A stretch of DNA of 60,411 bases from Deltaproteobacteria bacterium (GTDB taxonomy: Bacteria > Desulfobacterota > Desulfobaccia > Desulfobaccales > 0-14-0-80-60-11): the NCBI GenBank assembly GCA_016875015.1, contig VGSJ01000008.1:1-60411 (forward strand), in the 5' to 3' direction. The position numbers and the translations under genes are program-made. Shown piece after piece: positions 15,879 to 24,853 of this stretch; the first letter of the stretch is position 1; each line of letters opens with the position of its first letter. The notes under the pieces were generated by a model. That model worked only from the letters and a program-made list of their open reading frames with translations. It was not told the origin of the DNA and did not search any database.

Positions 15879-18577
15879 GTTACTATCTCCGCATGAGCCT
15901 TCTTAGCGTGCTGGAGGGGTACTACCAGAGTGATCCGGGTTCCCCGGCCATTGCCCGGTTCCACCTGCACCCGGCCGCCAAGATACCGCAAGCGCTCTCT
16001 AATACTGAAGAGCCCAAAGCCGCCGTTGCTTTTTAGCCGCGGGTCTTGCCGGAGGTCTTTAATCCCCACTCCGTCGTCTTCAACCGCGATGCTCAGGTCG
16101 TCGTTTGCTCGCCGGATGGTTACCCGGGCATTGCGGGCCTGGGCATGTTTGACGATATTAATCATTAACTCCCGCACCGAACGGAAGAGCAGGACTTTGA
16201 TTTCATCATTCATGGGGATGGGGAGCATATCTTTTTGCACGTCCACCTTGATGCCGTGCTGCGACCGGACCTGCCTGGCGAACCATTCCACCGCGGCCTC
16301 AAAGCCAAGCTCGTAAAGGACCGGGAGGCTCAGTTCGAAGGTCAAGGATCTGGTGTCCTGGATCATCTGATCGATGAGTTCCCGCACCTCGCTCAAGGAT
16401 TTGGCCTGTTTCTCCGCGGTGACGGACTTTTGGAGCCCCCCCAGTTTGATCTTCGAGATGGCCAGGGCCTGGCCGATATTGTCATGCAGGTCCGTGCCCA
16501 GGCGCCGCCGTTCGCGCTCTTCGGTCAGGGACAACTCCGACGCCAACGATTGGAGCTGTTCCTGATAAGTGCGGATATCTTCCTCCGCCTTTTTCCGGTC
16601 AGAAATATCTGCGACCATGCCGATGGCAAACTGCGGGGCGCCACCCGCGCCCCGGAGCAGGGACACGGTTACCTGTCCCCAGACCATCCGGTTGTCCTTA
16701 TGCAGGTAACGATTCTCCCGGGAGTAGGAATCTCGCGCCCCCTTCCCCAATTCGGTGAACAGCTTGCCGCTTTTCAGGGCATCTTCCGGATGGAGGAACT
16801 CCGTGAAATGTTTCTGTACCACCTCATCCTTGCCATATCCCAGCATTTTCAGGAACGCGGGGTTGACATCTAAGAGGCGGCCTTCCAGATCCCCCAGAGA
16901 CATGCCAATGGCAGCTTCTTCGAAGATTTTCCGGAATCGCATTTCCGTCTCCCGCAAGGTCGTGATATCACTGAACATGGCAAAAGCGCCGACAAAATGG
17001 CCGTCTTCAAACAGCGGCACCGAACTCATAATGACCGAGGCCAGTCCCCGGTTCTTGCACGTGATATCCAACTCCTGCTGGGCCACCCGGTTCATCCGGT
17101 TCTGAGCCATGACCTCCCTTAACAGCTTCTGATTGTCCTGATCCAGCAAGTCATAAATTTTATTATTTTCCAGCGTGTCATGGCCGGTAATCTCTCTCAT
17201 CCGGCGGTTGGCAAATTTGATGCGGCCTTTTTCATCGATAATCCAGATACCTTCGTGGGCATTTTCCACCAGCTCGCGGTATTTCCGTTCTGACACTTCC
17301 AACTTGCGGTAGAGCACGGCATTTTCCAGGGCGATGGCAATCTGGTTGGCAAAACTCACAATAAACTCCCGGTCGCCATCGGTGATCATCGCATCCTCGT
17401 GGACGCGATCGGCCAGGAGCACGCCGATCACCTTGCCCCTGACCGTGAGAGGGACCAGGATGAAGGCTTTGGGCTTGAAAAATCGGATCAAGCGGTTGTT
17501 CATGTTAAGTTTGCTGCGCGCCACATTTTGAATCACCACCGGGATGCCGGTCATAGCGACCCGGGCAATGACGTTATCCACTTTGCTGATGGGAATCTGA
17601 TAATTCCTCACCTGGTCAAACAGTTCGGGGGCGATCCCCTCCGCATAGGTAAGTTCCAGCACCTCCCCTTTTTCGTCCAGGAGCAGAATCCCGGCCCGAT
17701 CCAATTTGGCCGAGTTGATGAGGAGCCGCAACGTTACCTGCAGCAGTTGCTCCAGATTGAGAACGGAGAGCGCCGCGGTGCTGGTTTCCTGCATGCAGAT
17801 GAGTTGATCGATCTTTCCTTTTAACTGGATATTTAACCGGTGGATTTCGTCAAATTTCTTCTTCAGGAGTTCTTTATCCCGCTCGAGTTCCTCAATAGTA
17901 TAATTGAGCGCCCGCCAAGGCACCAGAAGTCTCAACAAGACTTCTTTTAAAGAAAACTTTCTCTGCCATCTAAAGTGATACTCACAATAATCATCCCCTT
18001 GAAAAAAACATTTAGTTTCTTCCAAAGCCGCGGGGGGAAGATTCCAGATGGTGGGAATACCTGAATATATCCCCTTATTAAATAGACAAAAATCGATATG
18101 ACCGGGAATTTCCTTGAACCAGTGCAACCGGACGACCGCGCTATCACTGCTGGTTTCTACCAGTTCAATGCTCTTGTTCCTATTAAATTTATCATTAATA
18201 GCTTGAACTTTTTTAAGAGTACGGCGAGGGTTTTTGTAAGCGAACATAATAATTCGCTGCACATACCCCAATTTTTTTCTGGCCGCGGATTCAAATCCGA
18301 TCTTAAACGCGACGGCATCATCCTGGGTTATAGCCTTGGCATTCTCAAACATCCGGGTGACCACATCACTGGACACCCAGTTATGCATCTCCATCAAAAA
18401 TTCTTGGGGGTTGTCCAGGCCTTCAATTTCCGGGCCCAGACCCGCAAAGAGATGGTGAACTTCCCCAGGCATGGTTTCTTGAAAATATTCGATTATGGCC
18501 CGGGTATTAAGACAACTATGATGCTTCTCCATCCGATTATCTGACCCCGTTTCTCCTGTGGCTTGCTTTAGCCTCAC
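15875..18577 (-). CDS. PAS/GAF sensor histidine kinase (NarX/HisKA_3 class)
   Basis: Up to 900 residues, no transmembrane segment, so probably a cytosolic sensor. The N-terminal 215 residues resemble V4R-type small-ligand domains: they end in ETKCFFQGDDYCEYHF, as V4R domains end in a Cys-x-G-D-x-x-C-E-x motif. A coiled coil (about 218-262), a GAF domain (about 275-420), two PAS domains (about 430-675), HisKA_3 with phospho-acceptor His698 (DLHDNIGQ) and a HATPase (about 790-890, DDGVGIKD, NGGFGLFSIRERL) follow. The start is uncertain: GTG at 18577 or ATG at 18532. It is coupled to the regulator at 15222. The ligand is unknown; the V4R-like domain suggests a hydrophobic or redox-linked ligand. 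Confidence 0.88.
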   Translation of the reverse strand: MRLKQATGETGSDNRMEKHHSCLNTRAIIEYFQETMPGEVHHLFAGLGPEIEGLDNPQEFLMEMHNWVSSDVVTRMFENAKAITQDDAVAFKIGFESAARKKLGYVQRIIMFAYKNPRRTLKKVQAINDKFNRNKSIELVETSSDSAVVRLHWFKEIPGHIDFCLFNKGIYSGIPTIWNLPPAALEETKCFFQGDDYCEYHFRWQRKFSLKEVLLRLLVPWRALNYTIEELERDKELLKKKFDEIHRLNIQLKGKIDQLICMQETSTAALSVLNLEQLLQVTLRLLINSAKLDRAGILLLDEKGEVLELTYAEGIAPELFDQVRNYQIPISKVDNVIARVAMTGIPVVIQNVARSKLNMNNRLIRFFKPKAFILVPLTVRGKVIGVLLADRVHEDAMITDGDREFIVSFANQIAIALENAVLYRKLEVSERKYRELVENAHEGIWIIDEKGRIKFANRRMREITGHDTLENNKIYDLLDQDNQKLLREVMAQNRMNRVAQQELDITCKNRGLASVIMSSVPLFEDGHFVGAFAMFSDITTLRETEMRFRKIFEEAAIGMSLGDLEGRLLDVNPAFLKMLGYGKDEVVQKHFTEFLHPEDALKSGKLFTELGKGARDSYSRENRYLHKDNRMVWGQVTVSLLRGAGGAPQFAIGMVADISDRKKAEEDIRTYQEQLQSLASELSLTEERERRRLGTDLHDNIGQALAISKIKLGGLQKSVTAEKQAKSLSEVRELIDQMIQDTRSLTFELSLPVLYELGFEAAVEWFARQVRSQHGIKVDVQKDMLPIPMNDEIKVLLFRSVRELMINIVKHAQARNARVTIRRANDDLSIAVEDDGVGIKDLRQDPRLKSNGGFGLFSIRERLRYLGGRVQVEPGNGRGTRITLVVPLQHAKKAHAEIVT

Positions 18578-19175
18578 CGGTGGCCGGCCGACTCCTTCAC
18601 CTTACCCCTCGTTGCCCCTGGGGATCAAGGCGGGCTCCTCAATAAAAACCTGCCAGAGAGACCTTCGGTCCTTCCGGCGGCGCGCCCCCGTCGCCCGAGG
18701 CCGGACGGGCCGGTGATGCCCGGGATCACCAGCTTTATCAACCCAACGCTCTCTTAACCTGAACGGTTAAACCTGATACCCCTTGAACGCATGATAAAGA
18801 ACTATGGACAAATGTCAAGAGAAACCACTTCTTCTGCTTTTACTAATGGGTTGCAACCTGAAACCCCTTGGTCATCAACAATAACTCTTCAGCCTTCTCC
18901 AGCAAAAAAGCTGGCGCCTTGTCATCTTCCTTAGACTTGCCTGGGGAAACTTTCCCCGGTAAAGCCGGCGAAATCCCATTTCAACCCTGGGCCAGTTACT
19001 TTTACTTCCCGACGGCTTAATACATTTCCCACACGCTAATTAGGGTATTCATCTGTTAAATCAAGATGTTTCCTAATTGTGGGGGAAATCTATCTTCGCT
19101 ATTGTCCAGTGGGGGGTTCCTGACCCTGACAGGGGTTAGTCCGTTTTAGGAAAATCAAACCCCATAATTAGGGTT

Positions 19176-19250
19176 TTGGAAGGGGAAAATAGGGATTATC
19201 CGATAGTTCTTCTTTTAACAGGCTAATATTGTAAAAGATTTGCCTATTTC
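19176..19250 (+). promoter_or_regulatory. Duplicated regulatory block, copy 1
   Basis: Contains TTGGAAGG, then TAGGGATTATCC at 19190-19201, then TAATATTGTAAAAGATTT near 19224. The same order recurs 208-230 bases downstream in copy 2. It probably holds a promoter and operator for the acyltransferase operon. Confidence 0.5.
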
Positions 19251-19383
19251 ATTCACGCGCTGGAGAACAAAGTCATGAACCATCATAACTGTCAGGCTAA
19301 CATACTGTTTTTAATCATTTATTTTAATTGCACCTTTCACGCGGCCAGGCATGCCTGTCTTTTTCCTCCATAAATTTGGGAAC

Positions 19384-19480
19384 TTGGAAGGAAAAAGTAG
19401 GAAATGTCCTAGCGCATAATAGGGAAACCCTAATATTAATTTCTTCATAACGTTAATATTTTAAAAGATTTACTTAATTT
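19384..19480 (+). promoter_or_regulatory. Duplicated regulatory block, copy 2, with an extra operator
   Basis: Contains TTGGAAGG, TAGGAAATGTCCTA at 19398-19411, TAGGGAAACCCTAA at 19420-19433, then TAATATTTTAAAAGATTT near 19454. Compared with copy 1 it has about 22 extra bases, which hold the second palindrome. The two palindromes are two helical turns apart. Confidence 0.55.
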
Positions 19481-19498
19481 TTTTAAAGGAGTAAGGCC

Positions 19499-20497
19499 AT
19501 GTTTTCCACGAGGATCCGGCTTCCCAAAATCTCCCTGAGCCTGAGCAAGTTTCTGCAAATGAAACTGAACAGCTTCCTGTTCCGCTTCTTGCCCTTCTCA
19601 GTCTCACGATGCTATATCATGTTCCTGGGCCGGCTCTACTATCTCCTGAACTGGACTGAAAAAATCCTGATTCGGAAAACCATCAAGCATGTTTTGGGTA
19701 AGCGAATTCAGGCCCCCTTCCTGCATAAAAAAGTCAAAGCCGCCTTCAAAGGGATCTTCGACCATTACCACGAGAAGTTGTTCGTCGGTTATTCCAACTT
19801 CCCCAGGCTGCTGAAGTTCTTGAGGTCCCAGGTCAAGTTTGCCGGTGCGGAGAATCTCCAGGCCGCCTTGCAGGATGGCAAGGGGGTTATCCTGGTAACC
19901 GGTCACTTCGGGGCAGTGGAGTTTTTACCCGGGGCCTTGGCCTTGAATGGCTATCCCACTTCCATGATTTGCCGGTTCCAAACCACCCGGCTGCGGGAAT
20001 CCATGGGCCAGCGGGCCGAAGCGGTCGGCCTGCACCTGATTGACGCGGACGAGGGCAACATTATTCTGTCGTCCATGAAGGCTCTCAAGGAAGGCCGGAT
20101 TCTCATCACCGAGTGTGACGAATTTGACGAATGGCGCCCTGATCCCCGCCGGGACAGTTACTTTCTCAACTACCGGCTGCCCTCGGACCGGACCCTGGAG
20201 CTGTTGCGGAAACGATCCGGCGCCCAGGTCATCACGGCTTTGATGCAGCGCGACGGTCAGCAGCAGTACACCTGCAATCTGACCCCGGTGGGCAATGGCG
20301 CCGCCCCGGCGAATCTCCCCGTTCACGAGCAATGTCTGAGCGTGCTGGAGAAAACAGTGGAGGAATACCCGGAGCAATGGTATCAGTGGAAGAAGTTTGG
20401 TAAGATAATTGAATCTCTCTTTGAGGTCGAATATGATCGTCAAGAAGCTGGATATCTGGCACCTGAAATTGGGCTTTCAGTCCCCGATCAAGCATAA
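19499..20497 (+). CDS. LpxL/HtrB-like lipid acyltransferase
   Basis: 332 residues. The catalytic H-x4-E motif is in ILVTGHFGAVEFLP (near residue 139). A hydrophobic N-terminal segment with basic flanks (about 30-65) suggests inner-membrane association. These features place it in the lysophospholipid / lipid A acyltransferase (LpxL-like) group. It may act on lipid A or on another acyl acceptor; identity with true LpxL is not clear. AAAGGAG lies seven bases before the ATG. Its last 65 bases overlap the start of the epimerase gene in another frame, so the two are tightly co-translated. Confidence 0.78.
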   Translation: MFSTRIRLPKISLSLSKFLQMKLNSFLFRFLPFSVSRCYIMFLGRLYYLLNWTEKILIRKTIKHVLGKRIQAPFLHKKVKAAFKGIFDHYHEKLFVGYSNFPRLLKFLRSQVKFAGAENLQAALQDGKGVILVTGHFGAVEFLPGALALNGYPTSMICRFQTTRLRESMGQRAEAVGLHLIDADEGNIILSSMKALKEGRILITECDEFDEWRPDPRRDSYFLNYRLPSDRTLELLRKRSGAQVITALMQRDGQQQYTCNLTPVGNGAAPANLPVHEQCLSVLEKTVEEYPEQWYQWKKFGKIIESLFEVEYDRQEAGYLAPEIGLSVPDQA

Positions 20498-21602
20498 CCT
20501 GGCGACTCACGAGGGTTCTGACAACATCGTCCTCGGGGTGACCACTGATGCTGGGATCACGGGATTCGGCGAAGGGGTCCCCCGGGCCTTTGTCACCGGG
20601 GAGGGGCTCAGCGACAGCCTCTTGTTTCTCCGGGAGGTCCTGGCCCCGGCAATAGTGGCCGGGGAGTTCCCTTCCCCCCAGGCGCTGCTCCAAGACCTGG
20701 AAAACCTCTATCAACATGCGCACGCCCAGCGCCACCCGGCAGCCTTCTGCGCCTTGGAAACAGCCCTGCTGGATGCCGCCGGCCGGACCTGGGATATGCC
20801 GGTAACCGAGTTGATCGGCCCCAAACTGAGAACCAGCCTGGAGTATAGCGCGGTCATCCCCCTGATGTCCCCGGAGTTGATTCGGCACTTACTCCGGCTG
20901 GTCAAGATGAACCGCATGCGTTTTGTCAAACTCAAGGTGGGGACTGACGCCGACCTATCGACCTTGCGCCTGGCCCGGGACGAATTAGGCTACGACGTCG
21001 ATATCCGGGTGGACGCCAACGCGGCCTGGACGCCCTCCGAGGCGATTGCGCGCCTTAAGGAAATGCAACCATATCGCATCAGCGCGGTGGAGCAGCCGGT
21101 GGCCAAGGCCGACTTTGCCGGGTTGAAACAGGTGAGCGAGGCGATCCAGATCCCGGTTATCGCGGATGAGTCTTTGTGTAATGAAGACGATGCCCGCCGC
21201 TTGATCGACCTGAAGGCCTGCCGGATGTTCAACCTCCGCGTCTCCAAATGTGGCGGTCTGGGGGCCGCCAGCCGCATCAGACGGATGGCCGAGGCAGCCG
21301 GGATTTTATGCCAGTTGGGTTGTCATGTGGGGGAAACCAGCATCCTCTCGGCCGCCGGCCGCCATTTCGCCTTAACCGGGCCGCAATTATCCTATGTGGA
21401 GGGCTCATTTTCCCCCTTTCTGCTGCTCCGGGATGTGGTTTCCCAGCCGGTGGCCTTTAACAGCGATGGGATAGCCTACGAATTGCCCGGCCCTGGTTTG
21501 GGGGTTGAAGTCTTGGAAAGCGCCCTGGACGAGTTGGCCGTCTCGCACTACGTGGAGATACCCCAAGTCTCGTATTTCAGAAATACCTTTGCAAATAGAT
21601 AA
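20433..21602 (+). CDS. Enolase-superfamily (dipeptide epimerase / MLE subgroup) enzyme
   Basis: 389 residues. The start at 20433 is chosen because GAGGT lies just upstream; a longer frame from 20409 lacks one. An enolase-like N-terminal lid domain is followed by a barrel with catalytic KLKVG (K-x-K), metal ligands D in VDANAAW, E in AVEQP and D in IADES, and the Lys in RVSKCGG. This is the muconate lactonizing / L-Ala-D/L-Glu epimerase subgroup. The substrate could be a dipeptide or an N-acyl amino acid; co-translation with an acyltransferase makes the latter worth considering, but this is inference. Confidence 0.82.
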   Translation: MIVKKLDIWHLKLGFQSPIKHNLATHEGSDNIVLGVTTDAGITGFGEGVPRAFVTGEGLSDSLLFLREVLAPAIVAGEFPSPQALLQDLENLYQHAHAQRHPAAFCALETALLDAAGRTWDMPVTELIGPKLRTSLEYSAVIPLMSPELIRHLLRLVKMNRMRFVKLKVGTDADLSTLRLARDELGYDVDIRVDANAAWTPSEAIARLKEMQPYRISAVEQPVAKADFAGLKQVSEAIQIPVIADESLCNEDDARRLIDLKACRMFNLRVSKCGGLGAASRIRRMAEAAGILCQLGCHVGETSILSAAGRHFALTGPQLSYVEGSFSPFLLLRDVVSQPVAFNSDGIAYELPGPGLGVEVLESALDELAVSHYVEIPQVSYFRNTFANR

Positions 21603-21607
21603 CCGTC

Positions 21608-21706
21608 ATCTCACCCCCCCTTGATGGAGGAGGGCTGGGGTGGCTGAATTATTAGTTATGCTTTCAAGTTGAGAAATAATTCTCCCTCCCCCAGCCCCGG
21701 TCGAGT
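21608..21706. repeat. Imperfect hairpin element after the epimerase
   Basis: GGAGGGCTGGGG...GAATTATT faces AATAATTC...CCCCAGCCCC. It could act as a terminator-like structure. It shares the CCATCAAGGGGG theme with the element at 24693-24853, so it may be a decayed repeat. Confidence 0.45.
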
Positions 21707-21745
21707 CAGGCCACTTAACGAAACCAAAACGGAGAAGTTAAGGAT

Positions 21746-22948
21746 ATGCAGGGTGTGTATGCAGCCTCAAAGAAAGTTTTTCGGCTCCTGGTGAACGGCT
21801 GTGCCACCGTCAGGTCTCACCCCACCGTGCCCGCTTCCCTGGAAGAAAAGGTGCGGGTGCCAGGATTTCCAGGGGTGCGGGGCTGGGGGAACCCCCTGAG
21901 CCAGGGCCTTCGTGAGAGCCTGGCGGAGGCGCTTCGTCAGGAATTGGCGGCCCAAGCCGGTAAACCGGCCGGAAAACTCGCTCTGAAAAGTGAGGACGTG
22001 CTGGTTCTCTCCGGCGGGAGCGACAAGGGGGCCTTCGGGGCCGGGCTTCTCTGCGGCTGGACCGAACACGGCGACCGGCCCACCTTCAAGCTGGTAAGCG
22101 GCTTTAGCACTGGGGCGCTCATCGGCCTCTTCGCCTTCCTCGGGCCGACCTACGATGGGCAATTGAAAGAAGCCTACACCACTATCTCCGCCAAAAATAT
22201 TTTTAAAGTTAAAAAATTATTTTCGATACTGACCTCGGAATCCATCGTCGATAGCCAACCCCTGGCAGAACTTATTGCCAAGTACGTAAACGAGAAGATG
22301 CTCAGGGACATCGCCGCTGGCCACCGGCAGGGTCGGCGTCTCTTCGCGCATACCACCCAACTGGACGCCCAGCGCCTGGCGGTCTGGGACCTGGGGGCCA
22401 TCGCCGCCAGCGGCCACCCCCAGGCCTTGGCCCTCTTTAGAAAGGTCCTCTTGGCGTCGTCGGCGCTGGCGGGAGTATTCTCACCGGTTTACTTCGAGGT
22501 GCAGGCGGAAGGACAAACCTACGGGGAGATGCATGTGGATGGAGCAACCGCGGCGGAGGCGATTACCTACGAGCACGCCGTACAGCCTTTGACTGCCATC
22601 CAGGAGGTTGAGCCCCCGGCTCTGCAACGCCCCCGCCGCCTTTTCATCATCCGGAACGACCAGCTAAGGCCCGAGTGGCAGGAAGTGAAGCCTCACCTCC
22701 TGTCCATTATGCCGCGTGCTCTCGCCACCCTCATCAAGAACCAGAGCGTCGGCGATCTTTATCGGCTGTATTACGAAGCTCAGCGGGATGGCTTTGATTA
22801 CCACCTGGCCATCATCCCGGAAGATTTTCAGGTCCCGCAACGGGAGAAATTCGATCCGGCATACATGAACCAACTTTTCGCGCTAGGGTATGAAATGGCC
22901 CGCCGAGGCTGCCCTTGGGCCAAGAAGCCGCCGAGGCTTAATGAGTGA
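21746..22948 (+). CDS. Patatin-like phospholipase, probable lipoprotein
   Basis: 400 residues. The catalytic dyad and oxyanion hole are visible: GGSDKGAFGAG (oxyanion loop near 91), GFSTG (nucleophile Ser, near 118) and DGATAAE (Asp). Before it is the conserved stretch VPGFPGVRGWG found in a lipoprotein subgroup of patatins. The N-terminus (LLVNGCATVR) has a Cys where those proteins are lipidated, but its hydrophobic core is short and no perfect lipobox is present. It probably hydrolyses phospholipid acyl chains at a membrane. AAGG lies just before the ATG. It sits in the same orientation as the acyltransferase pair, 143 bases downstream, suggesting a lipid-related set. Confidence 0.82.
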   Translation: MQGVYAASKKVFRLLVNGCATVRSHPTVPASLEEKVRVPGFPGVRGWGNPLSQGLRESLAEALRQELAAQAGKPAGKLALKSEDVLVLSGGSDKGAFGAGLLCGWTEHGDRPTFKLVSGFSTGALIGLFAFLGPTYDGQLKEAYTTISAKNIFKVKKLFSILTSESIVDSQPLAELIAKYVNEKMLRDIAAGHRQGRRLFAHTTQLDAQRLAVWDLGAIAASGHPQALALFRKVLLASSALAGVFSPVYFEVQAEGQTYGEMHVDGATAAEAITYEHAVQPLTAIQEVEPPALQRPRRLFIIRNDQLRPEWQEVKPHLLSIMPRALATLIKNQSVGDLYRLYYEAQRDGFDYHLAIIPEDFQVPQREKFDPAYMNQLFALGYEMARRGCPWAKKPPRLNE

Positions 22949-23060
22949 GGGAAAATGCGGCGGTCATGAGAAAATATCCCGCTTGCCGTGTTTCCTTGAA
23001 GTCCTGATTTGGGGTTTCCTCCTCTGCACGCGGTTATAAAGCAGATTTTCCCCATTTACT

Positions 23061-24539
23061 TTACTTGCCCTTTTTCCTCCATGCCATTTGGAGTTGTAAA
23101 GCATTTGCACCTTTCTCATAAATAGAGTCAGGTAATAGAGACGCCAGTTTTCTTACCGGATTACTTCCCAAGAGACGAAATACCCACAGGGGAATCTTCT
23201 GTAGTCTTGGATGCAATTTGGCAATCCTCAGTAAGAGGACGAGAAATATTTCATAGTTCTTCTGATACCTTACGACACCCCTGGTGTAAGACCTAAAGAT
23301 CTCTTCATCAAATTCCTTAATCAAGCCGTCGTTTTTCGCGCGATCGTAGATTGGCGTACCTGGATATAATGATAAAAAGAACAAATTCGGTTTGAAGTGC
23401 GGGGGAAGATCAAGCAGGAAGTTATACGTTTGCATTATGTCATCCCTGGTCTCGTAAGGGTTGTCAATGATAAAGTCAACGATAATTATAAGATCCCTTG
23501 TTTCTGAATATGGTGCAATCTCTTTGATGACTTTGCTTGTCTGTGCCAGAGAGATATTTCTATTGTAGACTTCAGTAATCACCCTTTGGCTTCCCGACTG
23601 GATGCCCATGTTAAATGCGATTAAGCCGTGGTCTAACAAGATTTCCATTTTTTTCGTTCTATATGTTCTGGCGCTCGCGGCTACGCCAAAGGGAATCCCA
23701 ATTTCCTTCTTGTACCGCGCGGCAAAGTCTTCTATCTGCTTTTGGGGTCTTGCTAAGAAATCATCATCGCCGAACGCAATGAATTTAATGAAAGGAAGTG
23801 TGGTCAGGGTATATTTGATCTCATCAATTACGCGACCCACACTATAAAACCGCATTATGTTTTTTCCAAACATTGCTACGTACCGGCAATTGTTGCAGTA
23901 AGAGCATTCGTGTGGACAACCTCTGGAGGTGAGGAAGTACATGGTGGGTACATAAAAGGGATACTGTTCGGTGGCCGCCTTGATCCTGTCCATTGTCAAT
24001 GGCAGCAATTCACCATCCAAGAGAAATTGGTTATCGAGGCCGTAGTCGTAATAGGGAAGGCTATCTAGATCAGAAAAAGGTGGTAATACTTCGTTGATGA
24101 CATAAGATCCGTTCACTTTAAATGCCATATTTGGGATATCTAAGTAATCTGTTCCGGCATCTAATCTGTTCACCAACTGAACTGCAGCCTCATCGCCTTC
24201 TGAGAAACAGACTGCATCAGCATACTTAAGGCTCAATTCGGGGGTGGCAATGCAGTGCGGGCCTCCCCATACAACCTTTAAGCCCGGAAATGTTTGATGA
24301 ATAAGATTGGTAATCCGAACTGCCCTCCCAAAGTAATTGCTGTACACCGCGAGCATCACGAGGCCTGTATTTCTGAAGATCTCATTCAACCTCTCCAATT
24401 CAGTCAGTTCATATTCAGGCTCACGTCTGGCGAGGTATACGTTCGTCACCCGGTGTCCGGCTCTTTTTAGGAGTGATGATATGAGTCGGGAGCCATCACA
24501 TGCGAGCCTGCCGCTCACACTAATTAGAGTGATTTCCAT
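23061..24539 (-). CDS. B12-binding-domain radical SAM protein
   Basis: 492 residues. A Rossmann-like cobalamin-binding domain (about 1-165; VVWGGPHCIATPE, FSEGDEAA) precedes a radical SAM domain with the cluster motif C-x3-C-x2-C in SRGCPHECSYCNN (near residue 206). The layout resembles B12-type radical SAM proteins that methylate or rearrange unusual substrates such as hopanoids, lipids or natural products; no substrate can be assigned. The last 100 residues are basic and partly hydrophobic. GC is about 43%, far below its neighbours, which points to horizontal acquisition. It converges on the patatin gene. Confidence 0.82.
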   Translation of the reverse strand: MEITLISVSGRLACDGSRLISSLLKRAGHRVTNVYLARREPEYELTELERLNEIFRNTGLVMLAVYSNYFGRAVRITNLIHQTFPGLKVVWGGPHCIATPELSLKYADAVCFSEGDEAAVQLVNRLDAGTDYLDIPNMAFKVNGSYVINEVLPPFSDLDSLPYYDYGLDNQFLLDGELLPLTMDRIKAATEQYPFYVPTMYFLTSRGCPHECSYCNNCRYVAMFGKNIMRFYSVGRVIDEIKYTLTTLPFIKFIAFGDDDFLARPQKQIEDFAARYKKEIGIPFGVAASARTYRTKKMEILLDHGLIAFNMGIQSGSQRVITEVYNRNISLAQTSKVIKEIAPYSETRDLIIIVDFIIDNPYETRDDIMQTYNFLLDLPPHFKPNLFFLSLYPGTPIYDRAKNDGLIKEFDEEIFRSYTRGVVRYQKNYEIFLVLLLRIAKLHPRLQKIPLWVFRLLGSNPVRKLASLLPDSIYEKGANALQLQMAWRKKGK

Positions 24540-24847
24540 ATCGATTTTTCCGTCCGTCCTTTGATCTTAATGAAAATTTATTTGGGAAATTATTAAAAGC
24601 AGAGAAATTTCAGAGAAATTATTGAATGTCACTAGATTTTTCCGAGGAGACCGAAGATGGGCGGCAAGCTTGACCTCTCTTTTTCTTCTAATTTTTGATG
24701 ACCTCGTAAAAAGTCTCTTTCCCCTCCCCTAGTGGGAGGGGATTAAGGGGAGTGGGAAGATAACTAATCGATGATATTAATTATTTCACCCCCACCCTAA
24801 CCATCCCCCATCAAGGGGGAGGGAATTTTGGACTTTTTACGAAACCA
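24540..24847. other. Gene-free spacer, mostly a repeat element
   Basis: The left half is AT-rich and featureless and should hold the promoter of the radical SAM gene. The right half is the inverted-repeat element listed next. Confidence 0.5.
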
Positions 24848-24853
24848 TCAAAA
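24693..24853. repeat. MITE-like element with terminal inverted repeats
   Basis: About 161 bp bounded by 24-base inverted repeats that match at roughly 20 positions; both contain TCGTAAAAAGTC and begin TTTTGATG. Inside are facing G/C-rich blocks (CCCTCCCC / GGGGAGGG). The right end overlaps the stop codon of the FadL gene. No transposase is present. Confidence 0.6.

Larger units (their letters stand above)
18578..19498. other. Long regulatory spacer
   Basis: 921 bases with no convincing gene, between the leftward kinase and the rightward acyltransferase. The left third is GC-rich and featureless; the right half is AT-rich. It holds half-sites TAATTAGGG at 19037 and 19165, and a duplicated block with TAGGG palindromes, listed separately. 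Confidence 0.55.

Noticed and set aside
24693-24853. Insertion sequence with transposase
   Set aside because: The element is only 161 bp and has no coding capacity; MITE-like repeat is the most that can be said.
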